Of a DNA stretch of 40,562 nt, positions 14,769 through 23,040 are shown one piece after another; positions within the stretch are counted from its first letter, which is position 1, and the number at the start of each line of letters is the position of its first letter. The stretch is from the NCBI GenBank assembly GCA_017881545.1, contig JADGQU010000002.1:1-40562 (forward strand), in the 5' to 3' direction. Under the pieces are notes generated by a model. The model saw only the letters and a list, made by a program, of their open reading frames with translations. It searched no databases and was not told where the DNA came from. This DNA is from Gemmatimonadaceae bacterium. Lineage in GTDB: Bacteria; Gemmatimonadota; Gemmatimonadetes; Gemmatimonadales; Gemmatimonadaceae. A program made the position numbers and the translations under genes.

Positions 14769-15809
14769 ATGCAGGAGAACGACGAGAGAGAAGGGCCGTG
14801 GCGAAAAATTCTTCTGTCCGGCGGCGCCATCCTTGGCGCGGCGGCTGCCTATAATGCTTTTGCCCGAAAGGGCGTCGACAAGATCACCAACCTGATTGGG
14901 GGCGATGAGGGCGGTTTCGACTGGCGCGACAGACGCGTCGCCTTCACCAAGCGCGGCAAGGGTCCGCCGATTCTGCTGATCCACGGCATTCACGCGGCCG
15001 CGTGGTCGTACGAGTGGAGAAACAACGTCGACGCGCTCGCGCGAACGAATACCGTCTACACGCTGGATCTGCTCGGCTTCGGGATGTCGGAGCGTCCCGC
15101 GATCCGCTACTCGGCGCGTCTCTACATCTCGCTGATCTCCGATTTCGTGAGCAGGGTGATCGACGAGCCCACGGTACTCGTCGCGACTTCGCTCTCGGGT
15201 GCATATGCCATTGTTTTGGCGGCGCGAGACCCGTTGCGTTTCCCCGCCGTGGCTCTCATAGCGCCATCGGGGCTTGTGAGCCTGAACGAGCCCGTAGGCC
15301 TTGGGGGTGAAGCCGGGCGGCTCGTGGTCGATACGCCTATTGCCGGCACCGCCATGTTCAACGCCCTCGTCTCGCGGCCGCAGCTTCGACGCAATCTCAT
15401 TAACGCGTACTCGAACGACTCGCTTGTCACGCACGAGCTGGTTGAGATCTACTACGCGACTTCCCACCAGCGCGGTGCGCGTCACGCGCCAGCCGCATTC
15501 CTCTCCGGCCATCTCAACATCGACGTGCGAAACGCCCTGCGGCGTCTCAGCCAGCCGGCCCTGCTGGTGTGGGGTGAGCAGGGATCGAACGCGCCAGTAG
15601 AGGAATTTCGCGGCTTCCGCGAGATCAAGCGCGATTTCGAGATTTCCGTTTTGTCTCCCGCGGGCGACCTTCCGCACGACGAGCGAGCCGAGGACTTTAA
15701 TGTTATCCTATCCACATGGCTGAATCGCCTGTCGCTCTCCTCCGCGCCCACGCTAAACACGCTCCCTGGAACGCCCGAGGCCTTGCAGCCCACGCGACAG
15801 CTCTTGTAG
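14769..15809 (+). CDS. alpha/beta hydrolase with N-terminal hydrophobic helix
   Basis: A 346-residue protein. An N-terminal hydrophobic stretch (about residues 16-33, LLSGGAILGAAAAYNAF) may anchor it to the membrane. The alpha/beta-hydrolase core follows: oxyanion-strand PILLIHGIHAAAWSYEWR, LDLLGFGMSERP, nucleophile elbow VATSLSGAYA (Ser in TSLSG, a relaxed GxSxG), and catalytic His in GDLPHDERAEDFN. Residues after about 320 form a tail that overlaps the next gene in another frame. The ATG at 14769 follows GAGGTG; a GTG at 14766 is possible. The substrate is unknown; homologues include epoxide hydrolase-like and ester hydrolases. It may be regulated by the adjacent MerR-type protein. Confidence 0.88.
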   Translation: MQENDEREGPWRKILLSGGAILGAAAAYNAFARKGVDKITNLIGGDEGGFDWRDRRVAFTKRGKGPPILLIHGIHAAAWSYEWRNNVDALARTNTVYTLDLLGFGMSERPAIRYSARLYISLISDFVSRVIDEPTVLVATSLSGAYAIVLAARDPLRFPAVALIAPSGLVSLNEPVGLGGEAGRLVVDTPIAGTAMFNALVSRPQLRRNLINAYSNDSLVTHELVEIYYATSHQRGARHAPAAFLSGHLNIDVRNALRRLSQPALLVWGEQGSNAPVEEFRGFREIKRDFEISVLSPAGDLPHDERAEDFNVILSTWLNRLSLSSAPTLNTLPGTPEALQPTRQLL

Positions 15810-16261
15810 ACGCGGCTGGAGTCCGACCAACGAACGCTTCAGCGCGAGCGGCGCCGAGCGCGCGAGCAGTTCGGTTTTACGTAGCGAGTGGATTGCTCGA
15901 TCGGCCCGAGGGCACGGGCACCGGTGCGACATATGGGTACCGGCACCTCCTCCAGCTGCTCTCGATCAAGATCCGGCAGCGCGAGGGGCAAAGCCTCGAC
16001 ACCATCCGGAGCGAGATGCGCGATGTCACCGGTGATGCGCTCGAACGGAAGATCGCAACGTCACTTGCGCCAGCGCTCGATTCCGGCGCATACGAAGCTG
16101 TCTCCCACGACGATGACATTTCGCTTCGCTGGCACCGTCTTCCCGTCGCCGACGGAATCGAGCTTCACGTTCGTGAGGATTCCCCCGCTGCCCGCGAGGA
16201 GGCCGTGATCGCGATGCGTGAGGCAGTGCGCGCGGCGCTCGGCCGCGGCGACATCCGCTGA
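15716..16261 (+). CDS. MerR-like winged-helix transcriptional regulator
   Basis: A 181-residue protein. Residues 1-48 are a variable N-terminal extension with Trp and Ala. Residues 49-110 match a MerR DNA-binding head: ARAVRFYVASGLLDRPEG followed by TYGYRHLLQLLSIKIRQREG and SLDTIRSEM. The distal part (110-181) is a helical region without the cysteines of metal-sensing MerR proteins. The ATG at 15716 makes a 94-nt overlap with the hydrolase gene. A later start would cut into the extension but keep the HTH, so the exact N-terminus is uncertain. The stop lies 4 nt from the end of the convergent lhr gene. Confidence 0.85.
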   Translation: MAESPVALLRAHAKHAPWNARGLAAHATALVDAAGVRPTNASARAAPSARAVRFYVASGLLDRPEGTGTGATYGYRHLLQLLSIKIRQREGQSLDTIRSEMRDVTGDALERKIATSLAPALDSGAYEAVSHDDDISLRWHRLPVADGIELHVREDSPAAREEAVIAMREAVRAALGRGDIR

Positions 16262-16265
16262 GTTC

Positions 16266-19200
16266 CTACATCAGATAGCGCGCGGATTTCTCCCCGCCAA
16301 GGTGCTCCACCAGGGCTTTCTTCGCCTCGACAATTTCTTCGGGAGACAACCAGTCGGCCACGGAAAAACGACGTCCCCGCGCTTCCACCGCAACTGCGAC
16401 GCGCCCACCGCGCGTTACGATGAGCGCGCCCGATCCGCGTGGCCTCGACAGCGGATCTCGCTCCACCATCTCCAGTGAAAGATTGTAGACGTTCGCCGGG
16501 TCGCTCGCCGCCATTACGACGAAGCTCGCCGATGATTGGTCTTCGCTCGCTACAGCTCGAAGCCATTCTACCGCGTCGGGGAGTGCGAACTGGGCGCCCC
16601 CAAGACCTTTGACGAAATACCCACGCCTTACTTCTCCGCGAAACTCGAGACGCTTGAGCTCACGATAGATGGACCGCCACGATACCGGTGGACGTTCGCG
16701 CCGCCACCAATCGCGTGAGACAATGCCGTAGCGCGCCAGCCACTGACGCGCGATTCGCTCCGCCCACTCTTCTTCGGGAAGTTCTGGTCCCAAAGTTCCT
16801 CGCCGCCTCACGAGCGACCAACGACCGGTCCAGCCGCTGGCTGCCGCTCCCGGCCGGTCCGGCCGCCTCCATTTCGGTAGTCTCCTGACGTTCGGGCGGG
16901 TCCGTGTGAATTTCCGATTCGGAGAGGGCGTGTAGTCAGCGGGCAACCAGCTCGTCGGGTCGGCGCCGGTGCGCGGCACCATCGGCTTCCAGCGGGCGAT
17001 CTCACGCAGAGCTTCGACCGTATCGTTGGTAACAAGACCCCATGCGACCAGTTCACGAATTGCTTCGCGCACCGCAAGCATCGTCAGTCCGGTGATCGCC
17101 TGAATGTCGCCGATGAACGAAGCACCCTCCTCCGCAATCGTCGCTCTTACTGCTTCGGCGCTCTCGCTCAACACGGGTTCCTGTTGATCGCTGAGCCAGA
17201 TTCCTCCGGTCCCCCGTTCGAAGAAGCGCACCCGGGCCAGTGGTATCGCGCCTGATTCCGGATCGTAGTTTCCTTCGCCAACCCATACCGGCTCACCCGT
17301 GGCCGTGAACTGCGACAACGTCGTCGGGTCGTACGCTCTGATCCTTGCGCGGAGATAGTCCCGGTCCCAGGCGATGGCCGGACGCGCAATACCATATAGT
17401 TGTCGCACGGCCGCTGCCGTTCCCGCCGCGCCGTCGAGCCGGTCCCGCTCGTCGAGATGCTGCCAGCGCTGCATGAAGGCCGCAAAGTGAGAAAGCTCAA
17501 CAGCTTCGATCTGCTTCCGCAGTGCGGCGAGCGCGCGTCTCCGCCCGATCTCGACCACCCGTCTCGAGCACCATTCGAGATCCTGAACCTCCCGCCGGAA
17601 TTTTCCGCGGACCAGCTTGTCCGTTCTCTCCCACTCCACGAACCGGGATTCGATCCATTCGCGTGGCCAGCCATAGCGATCGTGGATCTCCTGAACAGTC
17701 ACCGGTCCGGATTGTGTGAGAAATCGCGCGAGTATCTCTCGTCGCGCGACCGACGCATCGATCGCGGGGTGACGGAGCACCTCGGGAATCAAAGCCGCGG
17801 CGTCCTGCTCAACGATCTCCGTAGTGCCGAGCACCCGGGACAATTGCTCGGGGCCGTACGCCGAGACATAGCGCGGATATGTCTCCGTAAGAATGAAGCG
17901 CCATTCCTTCGCGGCTTCAGATCCGAGGCGGATCCCGATCACGCGCCCAGTCTCCAGCAGCCGGGCGAAGGGATTCGCCCGGACGCCTTCCTCTTCCGAA
18001 GCGACGCGGGATTCCAATTCATCGCGGGTAAGATCGCCCGCCCGGTCGAGCAGATGCGCAAGCTCGTCATCAGTTCGGGCGCGTCTGCCTGGCGCCGTTC
18101 CGCGCCGCTCCGCCAGAGTTTGTTCGATCGCTTCCCGCGTGATGTCGTCGCTTCCCTCTCCGCCCATGACTTCGTCGAGGAGTGATCTGTCGAGCGACAG
18201 CAGTGCTGCTCTCTGCTCCGCGCGCGGAGTATCATCGCCATAGAGCCAATCCATTACGAAACCGAACTGCAGGCTGGTGGCGAACGGCGACGGCGAGTCG
18301 GTCTGCACGTTGTGGACGCGGATGTTGCCTGCCGCGATCTCCGCCAGCGTTTCTTTGAGTCCCTGCATGTCGAATGCGTCCTGCAGAACTTCGCGGTACG
18401 TCTCGACCAGAATCGGGAAACTCGGAAACTGCCGCACCACCTGCAGTAGGTCGAGCGATTTCAGGCGTTGCAACCACAAGGGCATACGACGCCGTGGATT
18501 TCCGCGCGGCAGCAGCAGCGCCCGCGCGGCGTTCATTCTGAACCGCGCGCCGAACAGGGACGTCGAGCCGACTTCCTCCAGCACGAGCTGCTCGGCTTCG
18601 GCGCCCGACAATCCGAGCAGGGATTGGAATGGTACTCCCATGCCCAGATCGGGCAGACGAAGCATGATGCCGTCGTCTGTGGTCTGCACCTGAAGATCGG
18701 TGTCGTTGATCGCCTCGCGCACGCGCTGCGCCAGTGCCATGCCCCACGGCGCGTTGATTCTTCCCCCAAAGGCGGCGTGAATCACGATTCTTACGGCACC
18801 GGTCTCGTCTCTGAACTGTTCGATCACGATGTTCCGGTCATCGGGAACAATCCCTGTGGCGGCTCGTTGCGATGCGATGTACTTCACGAGCGAGCTGGCG
18901 GTTGCGGCATCACAACCGTATTCAGTGGCGAGTCTCTCCTCATTCGGCGCCTCGGCCAGCTCGCGGCGTAGCGCCCCGACGCGATGACTCAGCATCAGCG
19001 ACCGGGCCATGTACTCACCGTGCCAGAACGGCATCCGCGCTGGCGTTCCGGGCGCGGGTGTTACGACCACACGATCGTGCTCAATCGCCGCGATTCTCCA
19101 CGTCGAGGAACCGAGCTGAAAGACATCACCCATCCTCGACTCGTGCACGAACTCTTCATCCAGCTCTCCGAGGCGCGTGCGATCCGGGAGATTCACCGTG

Positions 19201-20717
19201 TACAGACCGCGGTCGGGGATCGTCCCACCCGAGATCACCGCCGTCATTCGCGCCGCCCGCGATCCGGTCAGCCTGTCATTGACGCGGTCCCAGGTGATGC
19301 GCGCCTCCAGCTCCGCCGCGATATCCGACGGATACTTTCCTGACAGCATCGCCAACACTTCATCGAACGCGCCGCGCGAAAGCTGGTGATACGAATAGGA
19401 TCGTCGCACCAGACGGAACAGATCTTCGCTTTGCCAGTCATCGACCGAGACGGCGGCGACGACCACCTGCGCCAGTACATCGAGGGCGTTCTGCACCACA
19501 TGGGTAGGCTCCACATCCCCGGCGCGCATCGCCGCCACTATTGCCGCGATTTCCATTGCGTCATCGCGAAAGGTTGGTACGAGTATTCCGCGGCTCGCTA
19601 CGCCCAGAGTATGTCCGGCGCGTCCGATTCTCTGGAGCGCCGAGGCGACGCGCTTGGGTGACTGCAGTTGTATCACGAGATCCACCGACCCGATGTCGAT
19701 CCCCAACTCCAGTGAGCTGGTGGTGATGAGAGCGCGAAGAGTCCCGGCCTTCAGGCGCTCTTCCAACGCGAACCTGCGTTCCCTCGCCAGCGATCCGTGA
19801 TACGGAAGCGCGATTTCTTCTTCGGCGAGGGCGTTGACGCGCGCCGCGATCTTTTCCGCCTGCGCCCGATTGTTGACGAACACGAGCGTCGTGCTGGATG
19901 CGCGGATGTGCCGCAGCACGAGCGGAGTGACGCTGGGCCAGACGCTGCCGCCTACGTTCCCGAGATCGGCAACTGGGGACTCGACCGCGATCTGCAGCTC
20001 CTTGATCATGCCGCAGTCGACGATCGTCACGGGACGGAATTTCGGTGTTCCGTCAGCGCTCGCTTCGCACCCGCCGAGAAATCGCGCGACTTCCTCGAGC
20101 GGCCGTTGCGTCGCCGACAGGCCGATGCGCTGGGGTGGCTTCTCGACCAGCGCTTCGAGACGCTCCAGCGTCAGCGCGAGATGAGATCCCCGCTTCGTTC
20201 CGGCTATGGCGTGAATCTCGTCGACGATCACGGCGCGGACGCCGCTGAACATCCCGCGGCCCTTCAGCGTCGTCAGCATGATGTTGAGCGACTCGGGCGT
20301 CGTGATGAGAATGTGCGGGGATTTTCGAAGCATCCTTGCGCGAGCGGATGCAGGCGTGTCCCCTGTGCGAACGCCGACGCGTATCTCGGGAAGCTCCTTC
20401 CCTTCCGCAACAAACCGCGCTCGAAGCTCGGCGAGCGGGCGCTCAAGATTCCTCTGAATGTCGTTATTGAGGGCCTTTAGCGGCGAGATGTAGAGCAGAT
20501 GAACCGCGTTCGACAGCGGTTCCTTCGTTCCCCGCACGATCAGCTCGTTCAGCTCCCACAGAAACGCCGCCAGCGTCTTCCCGGTTCCGGTCGGAGCGAG
20601 GATGAGCGTGTGTGCTCCACTCGCGATCGCCGGCCAACCCTCGCGCTGCGGATCGCTAGGCGTGCCGAACGTCTCCTTGAACCACCGCCTCACGAGCGGA
20701 TGAAGGCGCGGCAACAT
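16266..20717 (-). CDS. lhr: Lhr-type superfamily 2 DNA helicase
   Basis: A 1483-residue protein from the ATG at 20717; a TTG at 20744 and GTG at 20732 are alternatives. It is full length for long bacterial Lhr (about 1400-1540). Motif I is APTGTGKT (about residues 42-49), motif II is DEIH in VIVDEIHAIAGTKRGSHLAL, motif III is GLSATQRP, and motif VI is RIGRAGHTLG. The winged-helix and Lhr-core region follows (YMARSLMLSHRVGALRRELA, WGMALAQRVREAIND, LRLPDLGMGVPFQSLLG). A long C-terminal Lhr-CTD contains several winged-helix-like segments. Lhr is a 3'-5' DNA/RNA:DNA helicase linked to repair. It lies 48 nt (22 nt with the TTG start) downstream of the phospholipase D gene on the same strand. Confidence 0.96.
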   Translation of the reverse strand: MLPRLHPLVRRWFKETFGTPSDPQREGWPAIASGAHTLILAPTGTGKTLAAFLWELNELIVRGTKEPLSNAVHLLYISPLKALNNDIQRNLERPLAELRARFVAEGKELPEIRVGVRTGDTPASARARMLRKSPHILITTPESLNIMLTTLKGRGMFSGVRAVIVDEIHAIAGTKRGSHLALTLERLEALVEKPPQRIGLSATQRPLEEVARFLGGCEASADGTPKFRPVTIVDCGMIKELQIAVESPVADLGNVGGSVWPSVTPLVLRHIRASSTTLVFVNNRAQAEKIAARVNALAEEEIALPYHGSLARERRFALEERLKAGTLRALITTSSLELGIDIGSVDLVIQLQSPKRVASALQRIGRAGHTLGVASRGILVPTFRDDAMEIAAIVAAMRAGDVEPTHVVQNALDVLAQVVVAAVSVDDWQSEDLFRLVRRSYSYHQLSRGAFDEVLAMLSGKYPSDIAAELEARITWDRVNDRLTGSRAARMTAVISGGTIPDRGLYTVNLPDRTRLGELDEEFVHESRMGDVFQLGSSTWRIAAIEHDRVVVTPAPGTPARMPFWHGEYMARSLMLSHRVGALRRELAEAPNEERLATEYGCDAATASSLVKYIASQRAATGIVPDDRNIVIEQFRDETGAVRIVIHAAFGGRINAPWGMALAQRVREAINDTDLQVQTTDDGIMLRLPDLGMGVPFQSLLGLSGAEAEQLVLEEVGSTSLFGARFRMNAARALLLPRGNPRRRMPLWLQRLKSLDLLQVVRQFPSFPILVETYREVLQDAFDMQGLKETLAEIAAGNIRVHNVQTDSPSPFATSLQFGFVMDWLYGDDTPRAEQRAALLSLDRSLLDEVMGGEGSDDITREAIEQTLAERRGTAPGRRARTDDELAHLLDRAGDLTRDELESRVASEEEGVRANPFARLLETGRVIGIRLGSEAAKEWRFILTETYPRYVSAYGPEQLSRVLGTTEIVEQDAAALIPEVLRHPAIDASVARREILARFLTQSGPVTVQEIHDRYGWPREWIESRFVEWERTDKLVRGKFRREVQDLEWCSRRVVEIGRRRALAALRKQIEAVELSHFAAFMQRWQHLDERDRLDGAAGTAAAVRQLYGIARPAIAWDRDYLRARIRAYDPTTLSQFTATGEPVWVGEGNYDPESGAIPLARVRFFERGTGGIWLSDQQEPVLSESAEAVRATIAEEGASFIGDIQAITGLTMLAVREAIRELVAWGLVTNDTVEALREIARWKPMVPRTGADPTSWLPADYTPSPNRKFTRTRPNVRRLPKWRRPDRPGAAASGWTGRWSLVRRRGTLGPELPEEEWAERIARQWLARYGIVSRDWWRRERPPVSWRSIYRELKRLEFRGEVRRGYFVKGLGGAQFALPDAVEWLRAVASEDQSSASFVVMAASDPANVYNLSLEMVERDPLSRPRGSGALIVTRGGRVAVAVEARGRRFSVADWLSPEEIVEAKKALVEHLGGEKSARYLM

Positions 20718-20765
20718 GGAAGAGCTACTCACATGACGGGCCAAGACGCGGTTACCGCTTGAGGG

Positions 20766-22064
20766 CTAGAGTATGCGCCTCAGCTTCTGTGCTCCCCACT
20801 CGAGGATCCTCCCGGAAAGAGCGCGCTTTCTGAACTCGTCGAGCTTTATCTCCTTTGACGACTTGATGTCATTCATGAAGATCGAGTCCATTTGCGCTCC
20901 GAGGTGGCGGTCGAGGGTCACAAGGAGCGACTCGTTGTTGAACGACAGCGAACGGTTGTCGAAGTTCATGGATCCGATGTACGACCATATCCCGTCCACC
21001 ACCATGCTCTTCGCGTGCATCATGGTCGGCTGGTACTCGTAGATCTTTCCGCCTCCCTCAAGCAGCTTCTCGTAGTACGTTCTCCCCGCGTACCAGGTCG
21101 TCTTCACATCCGTCTTGTTGCTCACGGTGATGACCCGAACGTCTACTCCCCGCTTCGCTGCCGCGAGAAGCAGCTGCATGAAATTCTCACCCGGGACGAA
21201 GTATGAGTTGCTGATGTAAAGCGTTTTTCGGGCGCCCGCGATCGACAACGCCAGAAACCTTTCCGCCGATGTGCTTCCGGTACTCGGAATGCTGTACATC
21301 AGGCCGGCTTGCACGTCTCCAACATCGGCGAATGAGCTCTTTGGAAAGAACAGGTCGCCAGTCAGCAGCTCGCCCGTCGCTTCTGCCCACGCCGCCGCAA
21401 ATGCTGCTTGCAGGGCTCCCACGGTTGGTCCCTCGAATCGTACGTTCGTCTCGCGCCACTGGTCCTCGTGGTGTCCGTCTCCGAGCCAGTAGTCGGCGAG
21501 CCCGAAACCACCGGTGTAGCCGATCTTCCCATCGACCACGACCACGCGTACGTGCGATCGCTGCGCGGCTTTCTGCAGTGTGTACCAGCGCAGAGGCCTC
21601 AGCCATTTGACTTCGACGCCGGCGTGCCTGAGACTGTCACGCCATTCCGGCTTGAGCGGCTGAGACCCGAATGCGTCGAGCAGCAACAGCACGCGTACCT
21701 TGTGCTGCGCGCGATCGATCAGGTACTTCGCCATTGTGTCGGCGACCCCGCCGGGCTGTGAGTAGTACATCTGCACCGTCACAGTGCGCTCGGCAGAGGC
21801 TATGTCCTTCCACAATTGGGGATAGGTGCCGTCGCCGTTCAGCAGGATCTGAACGCTGTTGCCGGGATCGATGTGCGTTCCCGTGAACAGCTCGATGCTC
21901 CGGGCGAACAGCGGATCCTCGACGCTTGGCGGTCCGTCCTTGTCGCCTTCCGCGATTACGCTCGTAACCGGCGTATCGTGCGTCACCGACAGGATGCCGA
22001 TTAGGGCCAGAATGAGCCCAAACAGGCATAGGGCCGCGATTGCTATGTACTTGATCAGTGTCAT
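20766..22064 (-). CDS. cardiolipin synthase-like phospholipase D protein
   Basis: A 432-residue protein with an N-terminal membrane helix (about 5-27) and two PLD domains. The second HKD motif is intact (H350-x-K352-x4-D357, MHAKSMVVDG, then GSMNFDNRSL). The first reads H171-x-R173-x4-D178 (SHVRVVVVDGKIGYTGG), with Arg in place of the usual Lys. The overall order, including QMYYSQPGG and the IGYTGGFGLADYW block, matches bacterial cardiolipin synthase-type enzymes, which join two phosphatidylglycerols or exchange headgroups at the membrane. The exact substrate is inferred. It is upstream of lhr on the same strand and divergent from the RepA-like gene with almost no intergenic space (11 bp). 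Confidence 0.9.
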   Translation of the reverse strand: MTLIKYIAIAALCLFGLILALIGILSVTHDTPVTSVIAEGDKDGPPSVEDPLFARSIELFTGTHIDPGNSVQILLNGDGTYPQLWKDIASAERTVTVQMYYSQPGGVADTMAKYLIDRAQHKVRVLLLLDAFGSQPLKPEWRDSLRHAGVEVKWLRPLRWYTLQKAAQRSHVRVVVVDGKIGYTGGFGLADYWLGDGHHEDQWRETNVRFEGPTVGALQAAFAAAWAEATGELLTGDLFFPKSSFADVGDVQAGLMYSIPSTGSTSAERFLALSIAGARKTLYISNSYFVPGENFMQLLLAAAKRGVDVRVITVSNKTDVKTTWYAGRTYYEKLLEGGGKIYEYQPTMMHAKSMVVDGIWSYIGSMNFDNRSLSFNNESLLVTLDRHLGAQMDSIFMNDIKSSKEIKLDEFRKRALSGRILEWGAQKLRRIL

Positions 22065-22075
22065 ATTCTCTCTAC

Positions 22076-22927
22076 ATGACCTTCGTGGCCCGTCGGCGAA
22101 TCGCGACGCGTGCTATCGTTCTCGACCGCTCCCTTGAAGCGCTTCCAATCTTCCGACTGAGCGATTCTGCCGAGGACACGGCAATTTCCTTCTCTCCCGA
22201 GAGCGGTGGGCGGTGGCGTGTTCTGCCCAGCCCGGGCGACCGCTTGCCCGGAACATTCGACCAGGACGTGTACATCGAGCTCCTGCATCGCTATCACGAG
22301 GCAGGGGCCCCCGAAGACGGGGTGATAAGCTTTACGCTCCACGCGTTTTTGCGTTCCATCGCCCGGCGCGTCGACGGCAGAACGTACGAGCAGCTTCGGT
22401 CCGCTTTGACGAGGCTCGAGCGGACTACTCTCGAGTCGAGCGGAGTGTACGTTGCGGCAAAAGAAGGACAGCCGCTAGAAGGACGCTTCACCATTCTCTC
22501 CTCAGTTTCGATCGCGCGCCGACGAATGGCCGAGCGCGAACAATTCACCCTGTTTCCCGTGCTCGCCGCGTCGGAACCGGGCGACGCACACGTCACGATC
22601 GGCCCCGCAATCCGCGCGAATATCGCCGCCGGACACACCGTGACCCTCTCTGCAACGCACTACTTGTCGCTCACCAATCCCGTTGCCAGACGGCTCTATC
22701 GCCTGCTGGAAGTCGCGAGGGAGGAGGGGATGGTGACCTGGAGAGTCCCCCTCGCTTCCCTCGCCGAGCAGTTGCCGCTGACCCAGCGATACCCATCCCA
22801 TTTGCAACGAGTGCTCCAGCCCGCTCACGAAATGCTGCTCGCGGCAGGCCTCCTGCGCGACGCAACGTTCCGGCAGCTTAACCGCGATTGGCTCGTGGAC
22901 TACGTGCTGGCCTCCCGCGCCGCCTGA
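22076..22927 (+). CDS. RepA-type replication initiator protein homologue
   Basis: A 283-residue protein resembling the plasmid replication initiator protein A family (PF10134 type). Signature blocks are LEALPIFRLSD near the N-terminus, GTFDQDVYIELLHRYHEAG, VISFTLHAFLRSIARRVDG-RTYEQLRSALTRLERTTLES in the first winged helix, and HYLSLTNPVARRLYRLLEVAREEG in the second. In plasmids such proteins bind iterons and open the origin. Here no iterons or parA/parB genes are visible and the neighbours look chromosomal. The ATG at 22076 is chosen because one at 22058 would overlap the divergent phospholipase gene. It may be a domesticated initiator or a DNA-binding regulator. Confidence 0.85.
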   Translation: MTFVARRRIATRAIVLDRSLEALPIFRLSDSAEDTAISFSPESGGRWRVLPSPGDRLPGTFDQDVYIELLHRYHEAGAPEDGVISFTLHAFLRSIARRVDGRTYEQLRSALTRLERTTLESSGVYVAAKEGQPLEGRFTILSSVSIARRRMAEREQFTLFPVLAASEPGDAHVTIGPAIRANIAAGHTVTLSATHYLSLTNPVARRLYRLLEVAREEGMVTWRVPLASLAEQLPLTQRYPSHLQRVLQPAHEMLLAAGLLRDATFRQLNRDWLVDYVLASRAA

Positions 22928-23040
22928 ACAACCCTGAGCAGCGGCGTTCCGTTGGTGCCTTTTGTGCGTCCTTGAGGAACACTGCCTCGCCAGGGGCGTA
23001 TCTATTACGTTACCGCCTTCTTCTCTCTACCTAGAGCCGT

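Noticed and set aside
14517-15677. 386-codon minus-strand frame antisense to the hydrolase
   Set aside because: Antisense to clear alpha/beta-hydrolase motifs and through a terminator.
17400-18185. Plus-strand open frames antisense to lhr (also 19797-20480)
   Set aside because: They mirror the codon structure of the 1483-residue helicase gene and show no recognisable protein pattern; typical of high-GC shadow frames.
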